Source: Alcanivorax sp. (GTDB taxonomy: Bacteria; Pseudomonadota; Gammaproteobacteria; Pseudomonadales; Alcanivoracaceae). Taken from it: a DNA stretch of 64,000 nt. Position numbers and translations under genes: made by a program. The notes below the pieces were generated by a model that was given only the letters and a program-made list of their open reading frames with translations, had not been told where the DNA came from and searched no databases. The stretch spans positions 62,001 through 126,000 of the forward strand of contig NZ_PBSH01000031.1 in NCBI RefSeq assembly GCF_002726155.1, given 5' to 3'. How positions within the stretch are numbered: the first letter of the stretch is position 1; each line of letters opens with the position of its first letter. Positions 43,332-51,242 of the stretch are shown here, one piece after another.

Positions 43332-44942
43332 TTAAAGTCTCGCCACCCCGAACGAATTCGGGTGTAGCTGGCGTTGTTCTGCGTCATCGCAAATATCCAG
43401 CGCGTAAGCCACCACCCGGCGGGTGTCGCGGGGGTCGATAATGCCGTCGTCCCAAAGCCGGGCGGTGCCGTAGAGCGCAGTGGACTGGCTGTCCAGTTTC
43501 TGGGCGGTGGTCTGTTGCAGCATGTCGAGGACTTTCGGGTCGGGTTCGATACCGTTAGCCCGTTGTTTGCCCTCGGCCACAATGCGCAGCACCATGCCGG
43601 CCTGTTGGCCACCCATGACCGCGACTTTGGAATTCGGCCAGGCAAAGATGAAGCGCGGATCCAGTCCCCGGCCGCACATGGCGTAATTGCCGGCCCCGTA
43701 GGAGCCGCCCACCAGCACGGAAATTTTCGGCACCCGTGCGTTGGCCACAGCCTGCAGCATTTTGGAGCCGTTTTTGATCACCCCGTTCTGTTCCGCATCG
43801 GTACCGACCATGAAGCCGGTAGTGTTGTGAAGGAACAGTAAGGGGCGGCGGGTCTGATCGCACAGCTGGATAAACTGGGCTGCCTTGGCGGCGCCGCGTG
43901 GCGTAATCGGTCCGTTATTACCAATGATGCCCACGGGCTTGCCTTCGATGGTGCTCCAGCCGCAGACGGTGGCGCTATCCCACTCGTTTTTGAAATCCAG
44001 AAAGTCGGAACCATCGACGATGCGGGCAATGATTTCGCGTACGTCGTAGGGTTTCTTGGCATCGGCAGGCACCACGCCAAGCAGTTCTTCAGGCGGGAAT
44101 TTGGGTGCTTCATGCTCGGGCGCCTCGGCTGCCGCCCGGCGCCAGCCCAATAGTTTCACCAGATCTCGAGCCTGGCTGATACCGTCTGCATCGGACTGCG
44201 CCAGGTACTCGGCTGTCCCAGCGGTGCCGGCATGCATCTCTGCGCCGCCCAGCTCTTCGTCGGTGGCAATTTCACCGGTAGCGGCTTTCAGCAGCGGCGG
44301 GCCGGCCAGAAACATCTTGGCACGTTCGCGGACCACCACCACGTAATCAGACAGGCCTGGCTGGTAGGCACCGCCGGCGGTGGCATTGCCGTGAACCACG
44401 GTGATTTGCGGAATGCCTGCGGCGGACAGGCGTGCCTGGTTGGCAAAGGTGCGGGCGCCATCCACGAACACTTCTGCGGCATAGTTCAGGTTAGCACCGC
44501 CGGATTCCACCAAGCTGACCACCGGCAGTTTGTTTTCCAGCGCAATGCGCTGCAGGCGCAGGGTCTTGTGCAGGCCGGAGGGAGAAATAGTGCCGCCCTT
44601 GATGGCCGAGTTGGAGGCGGTGACTAGGCAGCGGACACCGGACACATAGCCAATGCCGGCAATGGTGCTGCCGCCGGCTTCGGTGCCGTCCTTGTCGTCG
44701 TGCATCTTGTAGCCGGCCAGGTTCATCAGACTTAAAAACGGGGAGCCTGCATCCAGCAGCCGGGAGATACGTTCGTGGGGAAGCAGTTGGCCACGTTTTT
44801 CAAACTTGGCCCGTTTGCTTTCCGCGGTATCCACCACGGCCTGTTCGATGGCACGGAATTCCTCCACGGCCGCGAGCAAGGCGTCGCGGTTCTGGCGGTA
44901 TTCTTCGCTGTTGGGGTCAAGTGCGCTGTCGAGAGTCGCCAT
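43332..44942 (-). CDS. atuC: Geranoyl-CoA carboxylase, beta (carboxyltransferase) subunit
   Basis: Carboxyltransferase partner of AtuF, 536 residues, typical of methylcrotonyl/geranoyl-CoA carboxylase beta subunits. Recognisable are the N-terminal RISRLLDAGSPFLSLMNLAG, the acyl-CoA-binding loop LVESGGANLNYAAEVF, HGNATAGGAYQPGLSDY and GSYGAGNYAMCGRGLDPRF. The ATG overlaps the atuB stop codon (TAATG) and is preceded by AAGGA within atuB. Specificity for geranoyl- over methylcrotonyl-CoA is inferred from the cluster; the pocket residue that differs between the two was not assigned here. Confidence 0.9.
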   Translation of the reverse strand: MATLDSALDPNSEEYRQNRDALLAAVEEFRAIEQAVVDTAESKRAKFEKRGQLLPHERISRLLDAGSPFLSLMNLAGYKMHDDKDGTEAGGSTIAGIGYVSGVRCLVTASNSAIKGGTISPSGLHKTLRLQRIALENKLPVVSLVESGGANLNYAAEVFVDGARTFANQARLSAAGIPQITVVHGNATAGGAYQPGLSDYVVVVRERAKMFLAGPPLLKAATGEIATDEELGGAEMHAGTAGTAEYLAQSDADGISQARDLVKLLGWRRAAAEAPEHEAPKFPPEELLGVVPADAKKPYDVREIIARIVDGSDFLDFKNEWDSATVCGWSTIEGKPVGIIGNNGPITPRGAAKAAQFIQLCDQTRRPLLFLHNTTGFMVGTDAEQNGVIKNGSKMLQAVANARVPKISVLVGGSYGAGNYAMCGRGLDPRFIFAWPNSKVAVMGGQQAGMVLRIVAEGKQRANGIEPDPKVLDMLQQTTAQKLDSQSTALYGTARLWDDGIIDPRDTRRVVAYALDICDDAEQRQLHPNSFGVARL

Positions 44943-45811
44943 TAGAGATCCTTGAACACGTCCGGGGTGGTGGCACGGTGGAAGCCATCGAACGGCTTGC
45001 TCTTGTCGTGGGAGGGCAGCGGAAAGATCGCCACATTGCCCTGACTGGCGGCACCGTCGATACGCAGGGTGTCGCCGCTGATAAAGGCGGACGCATCGCT
45101 GAGCAGGAAACAGATTGCGCCGGACACTTCCGATTCATTGCCCATGCGCTGCAGGGGTACGGCCGCGCGCAGGGTTTTCAGGGTTTGCTTGAAGCCATCG
45201 GGGTAGGTATCCATGCCGCTGGACATGATCCAGCCCGGAGCGACTGCGTTGACGCGTACACCGCAGCTGCCCCATTCATAGGCTGAGGTCTGGGTAAAGT
45301 TGACCATACCTGCGCGAGCGGCGCCGGAGTGCCCCATGCCGGGCATGCCGCCCCACATGTCGGCGACGATGTTGACGATGGCGCCGCCGTTTTTGTTCAT
45401 GCCCTGCAGGAACACTTCCCGGGCCATCAGAAAGCCCCCGGTCAGGTTGGTGCGCACCACGGTTTCCCAGCCTTTCTGGCTGATCAAGGCCAGCGGAGAA
45501 GGGAACTGGCCGCCGGCGTTGTTGACCAGACCGTGGACGACCTGGACCGCTTTGTAGACGTCGCCAACGGTGGTTTTTACCGCTTCTTCATCACGGATAT
45601 CGCAGGAAAACCCCAGCGCCTGGCCGCCGTCTTCGGCAATTTCAGCGGCGACGGCATCCAGTTTTTCCTGTTTGCGACCGATGAGCACCACGCGGGCGCC
45701 CAGGGCCGCCAGTTCGTGGGCGGTGCAACGGCCAATGCCGGAGCCGCCGCCAGTGACAATGATGTTCTGGCCGGCGAACAGGTTCTCTTTAAAGACGGAA
45801 CGGTATGACAT
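44942..45811 (-). CDS. atuB: Short-chain dehydrogenase/reductase (AtuB-like)
   Basis: Rossmann-fold oxidoreductase, 289 residues, of the 2,4-dienoyl-CoA reductase-like subgroup. The NAD(P) loop is VTGGGSGIGRC (19-29) and NNAGG follows at 97-101. The classical YxxxK dyad is absent: the region reads GHSGAARAGM (160-169), with Ser at the Tyr site and Arg166 at the Lys site, similar to HAGSAKA of peroxisomal dienoyl-CoA reductases but with Lys replaced. ATG 45811 follows AAGGA. Assigned to atuB from its place between atuA and atuC; a role in citronellol/citronellal oxidation has been suggested for the family but is unproven. Confidence 0.85.
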   Translation of the reverse strand: MSYRSVFKENLFAGQNIIVTGGGSGIGRCTAHELAALGARVVLIGRKQEKLDAVAAEIAEDGGQALGFSCDIRDEEAVKTTVGDVYKAVQVVHGLVNNAGGQFPSPLALISQKGWETVVRTNLTGGFLMAREVFLQGMNKNGGAIVNIVADMWGGMPGMGHSGAARAGMVNFTQTSAYEWGSCGVRVNAVAPGWIMSSGMDTYPDGFKQTLKTLRAAVPLQRMGNESEVSGAICFLLSDASAFISGDTLRIDGAASQGNVAIFPLPSHDKSKPFDGFHRATTPDVFKDL

Positions 45812-45879
45812 GTTTTAGTCCTTGCAGTCCTAAAGGCGCCTGCATGCGTCACGTTGCATGCAGCACGCTAAGATCAACG

Positions 45880-47676
45880 TTATTTGTCTACTTCGTCAGC
45901 GATGGTCTGGCTGACGGGGATCGGCATATCCAGTAACTGCTGGGCAAAGGCTTTGCCTTGCGGGTCAATACGTAGAGAGGCGATGCCGCCGCCGCCCAGG
46001 GCATTTTTCAGCAGAAAGTTGAAGGCATTCATGCCCGGCATGGACCAGCGGTGAACGCTGCCAGTATTCGGGTCCAGCACGTGCTGCATATAAGTAGCCA
46101 CGCTCTGTTCTGTCAGCGCTGCATTCAGGTAGGGCAGGTATTCTGCCTTGCGGGCGATGACGCCAATATTGGCGTGGTTGCCCTTGTCGCCACTGCGGGC
46201 CCAGGCCAGTTTGACCAGTGGCACTGTGGTGTCGGTGTCAGTATCGCCGCTAGCGGTGCCGTAATCCGTGTCCTGGGGCAGGGCGCCGGCATCAAAGACC
46301 TGGCCGGTGGGTGTGTCGACGGAGTGCGTGTTGCCGTCCAGATCCACAGTGGCGGTGACCGCACTTTTTTCTACCAAGGTAGAAAACAGGCGGATGCGCG
46401 GGATGGGTTTGGGGCGGCCGCCAACCAGGCCGGAGAGGCCCGGCGCCATGCCGGTGGCAGCCTGGGCAATTTCCCGGGCAAACAGGCCCAGTGCTTTTTT
46501 GTCATCGTGCAGGGCGGCGATCTTGACCACGACTTCGCGGCTGTCGGCGCGGCGCGCATTGGCGCCATAGGTGCTTTCGCTGCCAAGAATTTCCACACTG
46601 GTATCGCGAAACGGGGCCATGCCCAGTTGCTGAAACAGGCCGGCTACCTTTTTCAGAATGGCATCGGCGACTACCTGGCCTTTTGCGGGCGCGTCTATGC
46701 CGCCCATCAAGAAGGACGCGGTAATGCGGTTGCCGTCCGGGTAGGTGGCAGACACTTTGTAGCTGTCGGTGGGCGGCAGGCCACGGGCGCCAGAGACGCT
46801 GACGCGATGCTCGCCGACCTGCTCCAGGGTCACCTGGGTAAAATCGCAAACCACGTCAGGCAGCAAATAAGCACGTGGATCGCCGATTTCGTAAACAATC
46901 TGCTCGCCAACGGTAGCGCAGGTGACCAGTCCACCGGTATTGGCAGGCTTGGTAATCACAAAGTGGCCATCCGCATGACATTCAGCCACCGGGAAACCCA
47001 TATTGTGGAAGTCTGGGACATCGCGCCAATCGGTGAAGTTACCGCCGGTGCATTGCGCGCCGCATTCAATTACGTGGCCGGCGAGTGAACCCTGGGCCAG
47101 CTTGTCGTAATCATCGGCGGACCAGTCAAATTCGTGCATCAGCGGACCCAGTACTACGGCTGAGTCGGCGATGCGGCCGGTGAGCACGATGTCGGCCCCG
47201 CCATCCAGTGCCGCCTTGATAGGCAGAGCGCCCAGATAGGCATTCATGGTAACGGTCATGGGGGGCAGGGGGGCGCCACTATCCAGTTCGGTCACGCCGG
47301 CAAAATCGTTGCGGCGGCTATTCAGATCATCCCCTTCTACCAGGGCGATCTTCATTTCCACCCCGGCGGCAGCGAAGGCTTTTTCCAGTGCATCACGACA
47401 GGCGCGTGGGTTCACGCCACCGGCATTACTGATCACCTTGATGTTTTTCGCTTTGATGTCTTTAGCCAGAGGGGCCATCACATTGGTGACAAAATCGTGG
47501 GCATAGCCGGCGTTGGGGTCTTTCATCCGTGCCCCGGCCATGATCGAAAGAGTGACCTCGGCCAGATAATCGAACACCAGATAATCCAGCTCGGTCTGGT
47601 GAACCAGCTGGAAGGCAGCGCTGTTGGTATCGCCCCAGAATCCGGCGGCACAACCGATGCGAACAGGCTCTGACAT
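45880..47676 (-). CDS. atuA: AtuA family protein (DUF1446), acyclic terpene utilisation
   Basis: First gene of the atu operon, needed in P. aeruginosa for growth on citronellol and geraniol; its reaction is not established. It has 598 residues from ATG 47676 (GGAG upstream; ATG 47721 would put the start inside the promoter). The N-terminal DUF1446 core ([37 protein letters not shown]) spans about 450 residues. A C-terminal AtuA-like ferredoxin-fold domain follows, starting near [20 protein letters not shown]. No signal peptide. Its presence is the main reason for calling atu rather than liu. Confidence 0.92.
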   Translation of the reverse strand: MSEPVRIGCAAGFWGDTNSAAFQLVHQTELDYLVFDYLAEVTLSIMAGARMKDPNAGYAHDFVTNVMAPLAKDIKAKNIKVISNAGGVNPRACRDALEKAFAAAGVEMKIALVEGDDLNSRRNDFAGVTELDSGAPLPPMTVTMNAYLGALPIKAALDGGADIVLTGRIADSAVVLGPLMHEFDWSADDYDKLAQGSLAGHVIECGAQCTGGNFTDWRDVPDFHNMGFPVAECHADGHFVITKPANTGGLVTCATVGEQIVYEIGDPRAYLLPDVVCDFTQVTLEQVGEHRVSVSGARGLPPTDSYKVSATYPDGNRITASFLMGGIDAPAKGQVVADAILKKVAGLFQQLGMAPFRDTSVEILGSESTYGANARRADSREVVVKIAALHDDKKALGLFAREIAQAATGMAPGLSGLVGGRPKPIPRIRLFSTLVEKSAVTATVDLDGNTHSVDTPTGQVFDAGALPQDTDYGTASGDTDTDTTVPLVKLAWARSGDKGNHANIGVIARKAEYLPYLNAALTEQSVATYMQHVLDPNTGSVHRWSMPGMNAFNFLLKNALGGGGIASLRIDPQGKAFAQQLLDMPIPVSQTIADEVDK

Positions 47677-47711
47677 GGTGGCTCCATTTGCGTGTGAATT
47701 CATGGTCTCGT

Positions 47712-47741
47712 AAGCTACCAAGCAAGCGCTTGGTTTGTAAA
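47712..47741 (-). promoter_or_regulatory. atuA promoter with palindrome in the spacer (AtuR operator candidate)
   Basis: On the minus strand: TTTACA (47741-47736), 18-nt spacer, TAGCTT (47717-47712). The perfect palindrome CAAGCGCTTG (47723-47732) lies inside the spacer, where a bound TetR-type dimer would block RNA polymerase. AtuR is known to bind the atuR-atuA intergenic region in P. aeruginosa; the match to that operator was not checked. Confidence 0.6.
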
Positions 47742-47883
47742 GGGCAAAACCGATTACGTTTCACGCAAAATAAAATACGGGCGTGTGCGCACTGGAGTCC
47801 GGTGCTGGAGAGAGCGTGTGCGTGGAATATGCGGGGGCGGTGCCAACCCATGACGCCCTGAAAAGGCGCGATCCGGTTGTGGC

Positions 47884-47911
47884 TTGCAGCGCGATGCGGT
47901 CTTGCCATAAT
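47884..47911 (+). promoter_or_regulatory. Putative atuR promoter
   Basis: TTGCAG (47884-47889), 16-nt spacer, CATAAT (47906-47911), 27 nt upstream of the atuR ATG, which has AGAGGA as ribosome-binding site. Confidence 0.45.
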
Positions 47912-47937
47912 GCGGGTACACAAAAAAGAGGATACCA

Positions 47938-48534
47938 ATGGCTGAGTCTCTGGCGATTAACGGAATTGATGATTCTCCCCGCGGGCGCTTGCTCAGTGCT
48001 GCTGCGCACCTGTTCCGGGACAAGGGGTTCGATCGCACCACGGTTCGCGATATTGCGGCATCGGTGGGGATTCAGAGCGGCTCCATCTTCCATCACTTCA
48101 AAACCAAGGAGGATATCCTCTATGCGGTGATGGAAGAGGTAATTCATTTCAATACCGAGCGCCTGCGCCAAGCTATCGCTGCCCACCATTCAGGGAAAGA
48201 CAGGTTGCGAGCGCTGATTCGGGCGGAGCTGCAGTCCATCGTGGGGGATACCGCCGAAGCGATGACGGTGATGGTGACGGAGTGGCGTTGCCTGAGCGCA
48301 GACAAGCAGGCCCGAGCACTCAAATTGCGAGGTATTTATGAGCAGCTGTGGCTGGATGTATTGTCTGATTTGCACGATCAGGGCGACTTCACCACGGACC
48401 CCTTCATTATGCGTCGCCTGCTGACGGGAATGACCGGCTGGGCGCCGAACTGGTTTGATCGCGAAGGGCCGCTGAGTCTGGATGATCTGGCCGATATCAT
48501 GTTGGCCCGGGTGATTGGTGAGTCCGCATCATGA
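47938..48534 (+). CDS. atuR: TetR family transcriptional regulator (AtuR)
   Basis: Cytoplasmic repressor, 198 residues. The N-terminal helix-turn-helix spans about residues 17-62: FRDKGFDRTTVRDIAASVGI with the recognition helix SGSIFHHFKTKEDIL. The C-terminal part is helical with a ligand pocket; acyl-CoA of the terpene pathway is the presumed inducer. It is divergent from atuA, as in P. aeruginosa, and probably controls both genes through the intergenic palindrome. A small frame overlaps its stop codon by four bases. Confidence 0.9.
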   Translation: MAESLAINGIDDSPRGRLLSAAAHLFRDKGFDRTTVRDIAASVGIQSGSIFHHFKTKEDILYAVMEEVIHFNTERLRQAIAAHHSGKDRLRALIRAELQSIVGDTAEAMTVMVTEWRCLSADKQARALKLRGIYEQLWLDVLSDLHDQGDFTTDPFIMRRLLTGMTGWAPNWFDREGPLSLDDLADIMLARVIGESAS

Positions 48535-48719
48535 TTGGTAATGCGATAGCGTGGGGGGAAAGTGGTTACTCCATCATCGAGGAGGGAGAGCTGAATCGGC
48601 AGACCTGGGCGCTGGATGTGCATCATTATCTGATTGCCAAGCCGAACGGGCAGTCATTACCGGGTAAATTCAGCCTGGAAGAGGCAAAAGCCCGTATTGA
48701 GGCGTTGGAGGCGGGCTAG
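48531..48719 (+). CDS. Small hypothetical protein coupled to atuR
   Basis: A 62-residue frame starting in the atuR stop (ATGA overlap). Composition is protein-like: strands GNAIAWGESGYSIIEEG and ALDVHHYLIAKPNG, then a helix FSLEEAKARIEALEAG. No membrane segment or family recognised. The overlap suggests translational coupling and possibly a role with AtuR, but short frames of this size can occur by chance. No terminator is obvious before the tRNA promoter. Confidence 0.5.
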   Translation: MIGNAIAWGESGYSIIEEGELNRQTWALDVHHYLIAKPNGQSLPGKFSLEEAKARIEALEAG

Positions 48720-48840
48720 GTTGCCCCGGTGTGGTTCTGGAAAAAGGGGCTGTTTTCGATGGTTTTGTGTTCGTTTTGCCCAAGTTTTAGGCTTATCGTC
48801 CATTTTCTAGGCAAACGAACGTCTTTCTGAAAAAAAGCCG

Positions 48841-48868
48841 TTGACACCCCCGGCCCAATCCCTAAAAT
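48841..48868 (+). promoter_or_regulatory. tRNA operon promoter
   Basis: TTGACA (48841-48846, consensus), 16-nt spacer, TAAAAT (48863-48868), then a GC-rich discriminator GGCGCCC as in stringently controlled stable-RNA promoters, 25 nt before the tRNA-Val gene. Confidence 0.88.
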
Positions 48869-48893
48869 GGCGCCCACTTCGCAGCGCGAACAA

Positions 48894-48969
48894 GGGTGAT
48901 TAGCTCAGCTGGGAGAGCATCTGCCTTACAAGCAGAGGGTCGGCGGTTCGATCCCGTCATCACCCACCA
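48894..48969 (+). tRNA. tRNA-Val (anticodon UAC)
   Basis: A 76-nt cloverleaf with encoded CCA. Acceptor GGGTGAT/ATCACCC, D-arm TAGCTCAGCTGGGAGAGCA, anticodon stem TCTGC/GCAGA with loop CTTACAA (TAC at 48927-48929), T-loop GGTTCGATCCC. It reads GUA and, when cmo5U34 is made by CmoA/CmoB, the other valine codons. Forms an operon with tRNA-Asp. Confidence 0.98.
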
Positions 48970-49004
48970 ATTTTGTAAGTGAAAGAATTCCGTAAGGGAT
49001 AAGT

Positions 49005-49081
49005 GGAGCGGTAGTTCAGTTGGTTAGAATACCGGCCTGTCACGCCGGGGGTCGCGGGTTCGAGTCCCGTCCGCTCCGCCA
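49005..49081 (+). tRNA. tRNA-Asp (anticodon GUC)
   Basis: A 77-nt cloverleaf with encoded CCA. Acceptor GGAGCGG/CCGCTCC, G discriminator, anticodon stem CCGGC/GCCGG with loop CTGTCAC (GTC at 49039-49041), T-arm GCGGGTTCGAGTCCCGT. 35 nt after tRNA-Val, same transcript. Confidence 0.98.
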
Positions 49082-49093
49082 CTATTCAGCAAG

Positions 49094-49122
49094 AAAGGCT
49101 CTCCTTCGGGAGGGCCTTTTTT
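49094..49122 (+). terminator. Rho-independent terminator of the tRNA operon
   Basis: An 11-bp stem with one G-U pair (AAAGGCTCTCC / GGAGGGCCTTT), TTCG tetraloop, T run, 12 nt after tRNA-Asp. Confidence 0.93.
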
Positions 49123-49148
49123 GTATGTGGAAAACGCTGGAAACGGTA

Positions 49149-49277
49149 CGTTTGATGCCAAATGCCTGATGTTTGACGCAAAACGGTCGCTGTTCCTGCG
49201 TTGTAAGTTCCTGCCTTTGCCCTTTCATTCTCCCGGTTTTTCTTTGTCAGGCATCCTGCGTCAGGCATCTGGCGTTA
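49149..49277. repeat. Class-D word element downstream of the tRNA genes
   Basis: Left arm 49149-49180 (TGATGCCAAATGCCTGATG and TTTGACGC) and right arm 49244-49277 (GTCAGGCATCCTGCGTCAGG, CATCTGGCGTT) share GCATCAGGC-type words in inverse orientation with different order. The interior is about 63 nt. No credible gene in 49123-49351. Confidence 0.6.
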
Positions 49278-49351
49278 CCTTTCATGAACTTGTCACTTTC
49301 TATCTGTCTAATTTCACGGACGACATGTGAAACCATAGAAGGAAAAAGACA

Positions 49352-49456
49352 ATGGATGATTATCTGGAAGAGCGCCTGGAAGAAAAGCTGTTGATGGAAA
49401 GCCTGGAAGAGTGGCTGGAAGATGATGATTGGGCAGATGACGGCGAGGAGTTGTAA
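49352..49456 (+). CDS. Acidic 34-residue microprotein
   Basis: ATG 49352 to TAA 49456 encodes 34 residues, starting MDDYLEERLEEKLLMES and ending DDDWADDGEEL. It is extremely acidic (17 Asp/Glu against one Arg and one Lys), with Leu spaced to make an amphipathic helix and two Trp. AGAAGGA sits at an ideal distance (GGA 49341-49343). No frameshift or homolog of it lies nearby. Length and bias mean chance cannot be excluded, but ribosome-binding site, codon pattern and isolated position speak for translation. The function is unknown. Confidence 0.55.
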   Translation: MDDYLEERLEEKLLMESLEEWLEDDDWADDGEEL

Positions 49457-49747
49457 TCCTTCGCTGTTCTCTGCCCCTCTTTGGTTACCCCTCCCTCCGT
49501 CCCGCCTCATTTCTGCCTGCTTTTTCTGCCGCAACGTGACTCCGGTACTGTTCTGATGGCGTCGTCTGACGCAAGCTATTGGCGTGACTTTTGTTTAACT
49601 GCCTTTCAGGTCACACTCTTTCCATAAGGCCTGACTATAATTGGCAGCGCCGCGACTGTGGGTGTCACTTTTGGGAGTGACGCGATGTGCGACGCATCTG
49701 CCTGCGGCGGCCACCTATAAAATAATTTCAAGGGAAGGACCGGCACC

Positions 49748-51109
49748 ATGGCTGCATCCTCTGTTACCTCGGAAGCGATTCTATTTTTTGATCATCGGGG
49801 TATTTCCAAAAGCATGCTCTACGCAGATTTCGAAGCCATTCTCGATGGAATGGTCGGGGTGCCTGAGTTTGCGGACAAAGAGGTGCGGGGGGCGTACTGC
49901 CTGGTTAACGGCCAGTTGCGAGTGCGCTCCCTGGTGCTGTTTACCATTGATTTTGATGAAGACGGAATGGCTGATACCACCTGGAATGTGCCATTGCGTC
50001 ACCTTGCGGAGCATGCGGGTCAGGGGCCGGATATGGGGGCGGGGCCGGTTCGTCTTGCCTGCCGCAGCCAGTGCCCGGTGGCCTGGCATCAGGACCAGAT
50101 GTGGGATCCGGGAATGAAGCCCGGTGCCAACGATTTTATTGCCATCCGTGATTCCATTCGTGAGCGAGGCCCGAAGATGGGGCTGGAAATGGATGATGAG
50201 ATGGATGTCGCTCCTCCGCCTGTGGTGGGCACATCGGCGCCAACGATTGCGCCGGAAACGGATGAGTCACAAAAGAAAGCCGACCAGGAGCGTGTGCGCC
50301 TGGCGCGCATTATCAAGGAGCTGCGCCTGCGGGTGCAGACCCTTGAGAACACCCAGTCTGAAGACGCTGCCAAGGTGAGGTACGCGGCCCAGCAGAAAGA
50401 AGAAATCCTCAATGCCCAGCTGGAAAAGGTGATGGGGCAGTTCAAGGCGATCAAATCCCAGAATGGTGCCTTGCGGGAGCAGAATGAATCCCTGAAGGGG
50501 CAGCTGCTATCCCTGAATCAGAGTCTGGAAGAGCAGAGTCGCCGCAGTGAGCACCAGGGAAGCGAGATGGAGGTGCTGACGGAGCAGTACAAGCTGGCAT
50601 TGGAGCAGCGACTCGAGGAAGAGCGGGCGAAGATGTCGGAGCAGTTACATGCGCTGGAAATGGATGTGCTTACCCGGGATGACCTGATTGGCCAGCTCCG
50701 TGAAGAAATCGCTGAACAGAAACGCAATAAAGCAAAAGACGCCAATAGCGGGGCGCAGAAGACCCTGGAGAAGCTGGAAGAGCTGGGGTTGAGCTTTATC
50801 GCTTTTCATCCTGGCGCGGGGCATATCTCCATCGCGGCGGACCAGGTGGCCAGCTACATGGAAAACCCCATTGCCTTTGCTGCCCGCAAATGTCTGGTCA
50901 CCGAAGACCATTACCGCGCCTGGTTGGCGCACTATGAAAGCCCCACCTGCCAGGTTCCCGTGGGGGCCGATGAGACACCTTGTGGCAAGCGGGTGATCCG
51001 TGTGGAAGTGCCCAATCAGTTCAAGCCAGGGGTGTCTGATTGCAACGCCAACCGCTGCCCGAACTGCCGCAATGATTCTGCCATCGACAATGTGCTGCGT
51101 TTCCGTTGA
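49748..51109 (+). CDS. Coiled-coil protein with N-terminal globular and C-terminal Cys-rich parts
   Basis: A 453-residue cytoplasmic protein of unknown function, start ATG 49748 after GGAAGGACC. Residues 1-150 form a globular domain (AILFFDHRGISKSMLYADFE; CRSQCPVAWHQDQMWDP). An acidic/Pro linker follows, then about 170 residues of coiled coil (ERVRLARIIKELRLRVQTLE onward). The C-terminal domain has cysteines at CQVP...PCGK...CNANRCPNCRND, a likely zinc site. It was not recognised as a known family. The coiled coil recalls SMC-like or scaffold proteins, but no ATPase motif is present. A TATAAT at 49636-49641 may be its -10 box; the rest of the 291-nt leader holds an inverted repeat GTCAC...GTGAC near 49662-49681. 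Confidence 0.78.
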   Translation: MAASSVTSEAILFFDHRGISKSMLYADFEAILDGMVGVPEFADKEVRGAYCLVNGQLRVRSLVLFTIDFDEDGMADTTWNVPLRHLAEHAGQGPDMGAGPVRLACRSQCPVAWHQDQMWDPGMKPGANDFIAIRDSIRERGPKMGLEMDDEMDVAPPPVVGTSAPTIAPETDESQKKADQERVRLARIIKELRLRVQTLENTQSEDAAKVRYAAQQKEEILNAQLEKVMGQFKAIKSQNGALREQNESLKGQLLSLNQSLEEQSRRSEHQGSEMEVLTEQYKLALEQRLEEERAKMSEQLHALEMDVLTRDDLIGQLREEIAEQKRNKAKDANSGAQKTLEKLEELGLSFIAFHPGAGHISIAADQVASYMENPIAFAARKCLVTEDHYRAWLAHYESPTCQVPVGADETPCGKRVIRVEVPNQFKPGVSDCNANRCPNCRNDSAIDNVLRFR

Positions 51110-51242
51110 GTGAATAACTGTGAACTGGTTCCGCTAGGTGCTTGATTGGTAAGATTTTTGCAGTACTTTTTTCTGATAGGGGCTTTGGCCCGGCAGCATT
51201 GCAACAACCATTGCAACAACAAGAACATCGGGAGCCGCTGTT

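Noticed and set aside
36760..48534. Leucine/isovalerate (liu) cluster instead of atu
   Set aside because: The regulator is TetR-type, not MerR; AtuA is present and HMG-CoA lyase (liuE) is absent.
48894..49081. Genomic island attached to the tRNA genes
   Set aside because: No integrase and no duplicated tRNA 3' end downstream; following genes are ordinary chromosomal ones.
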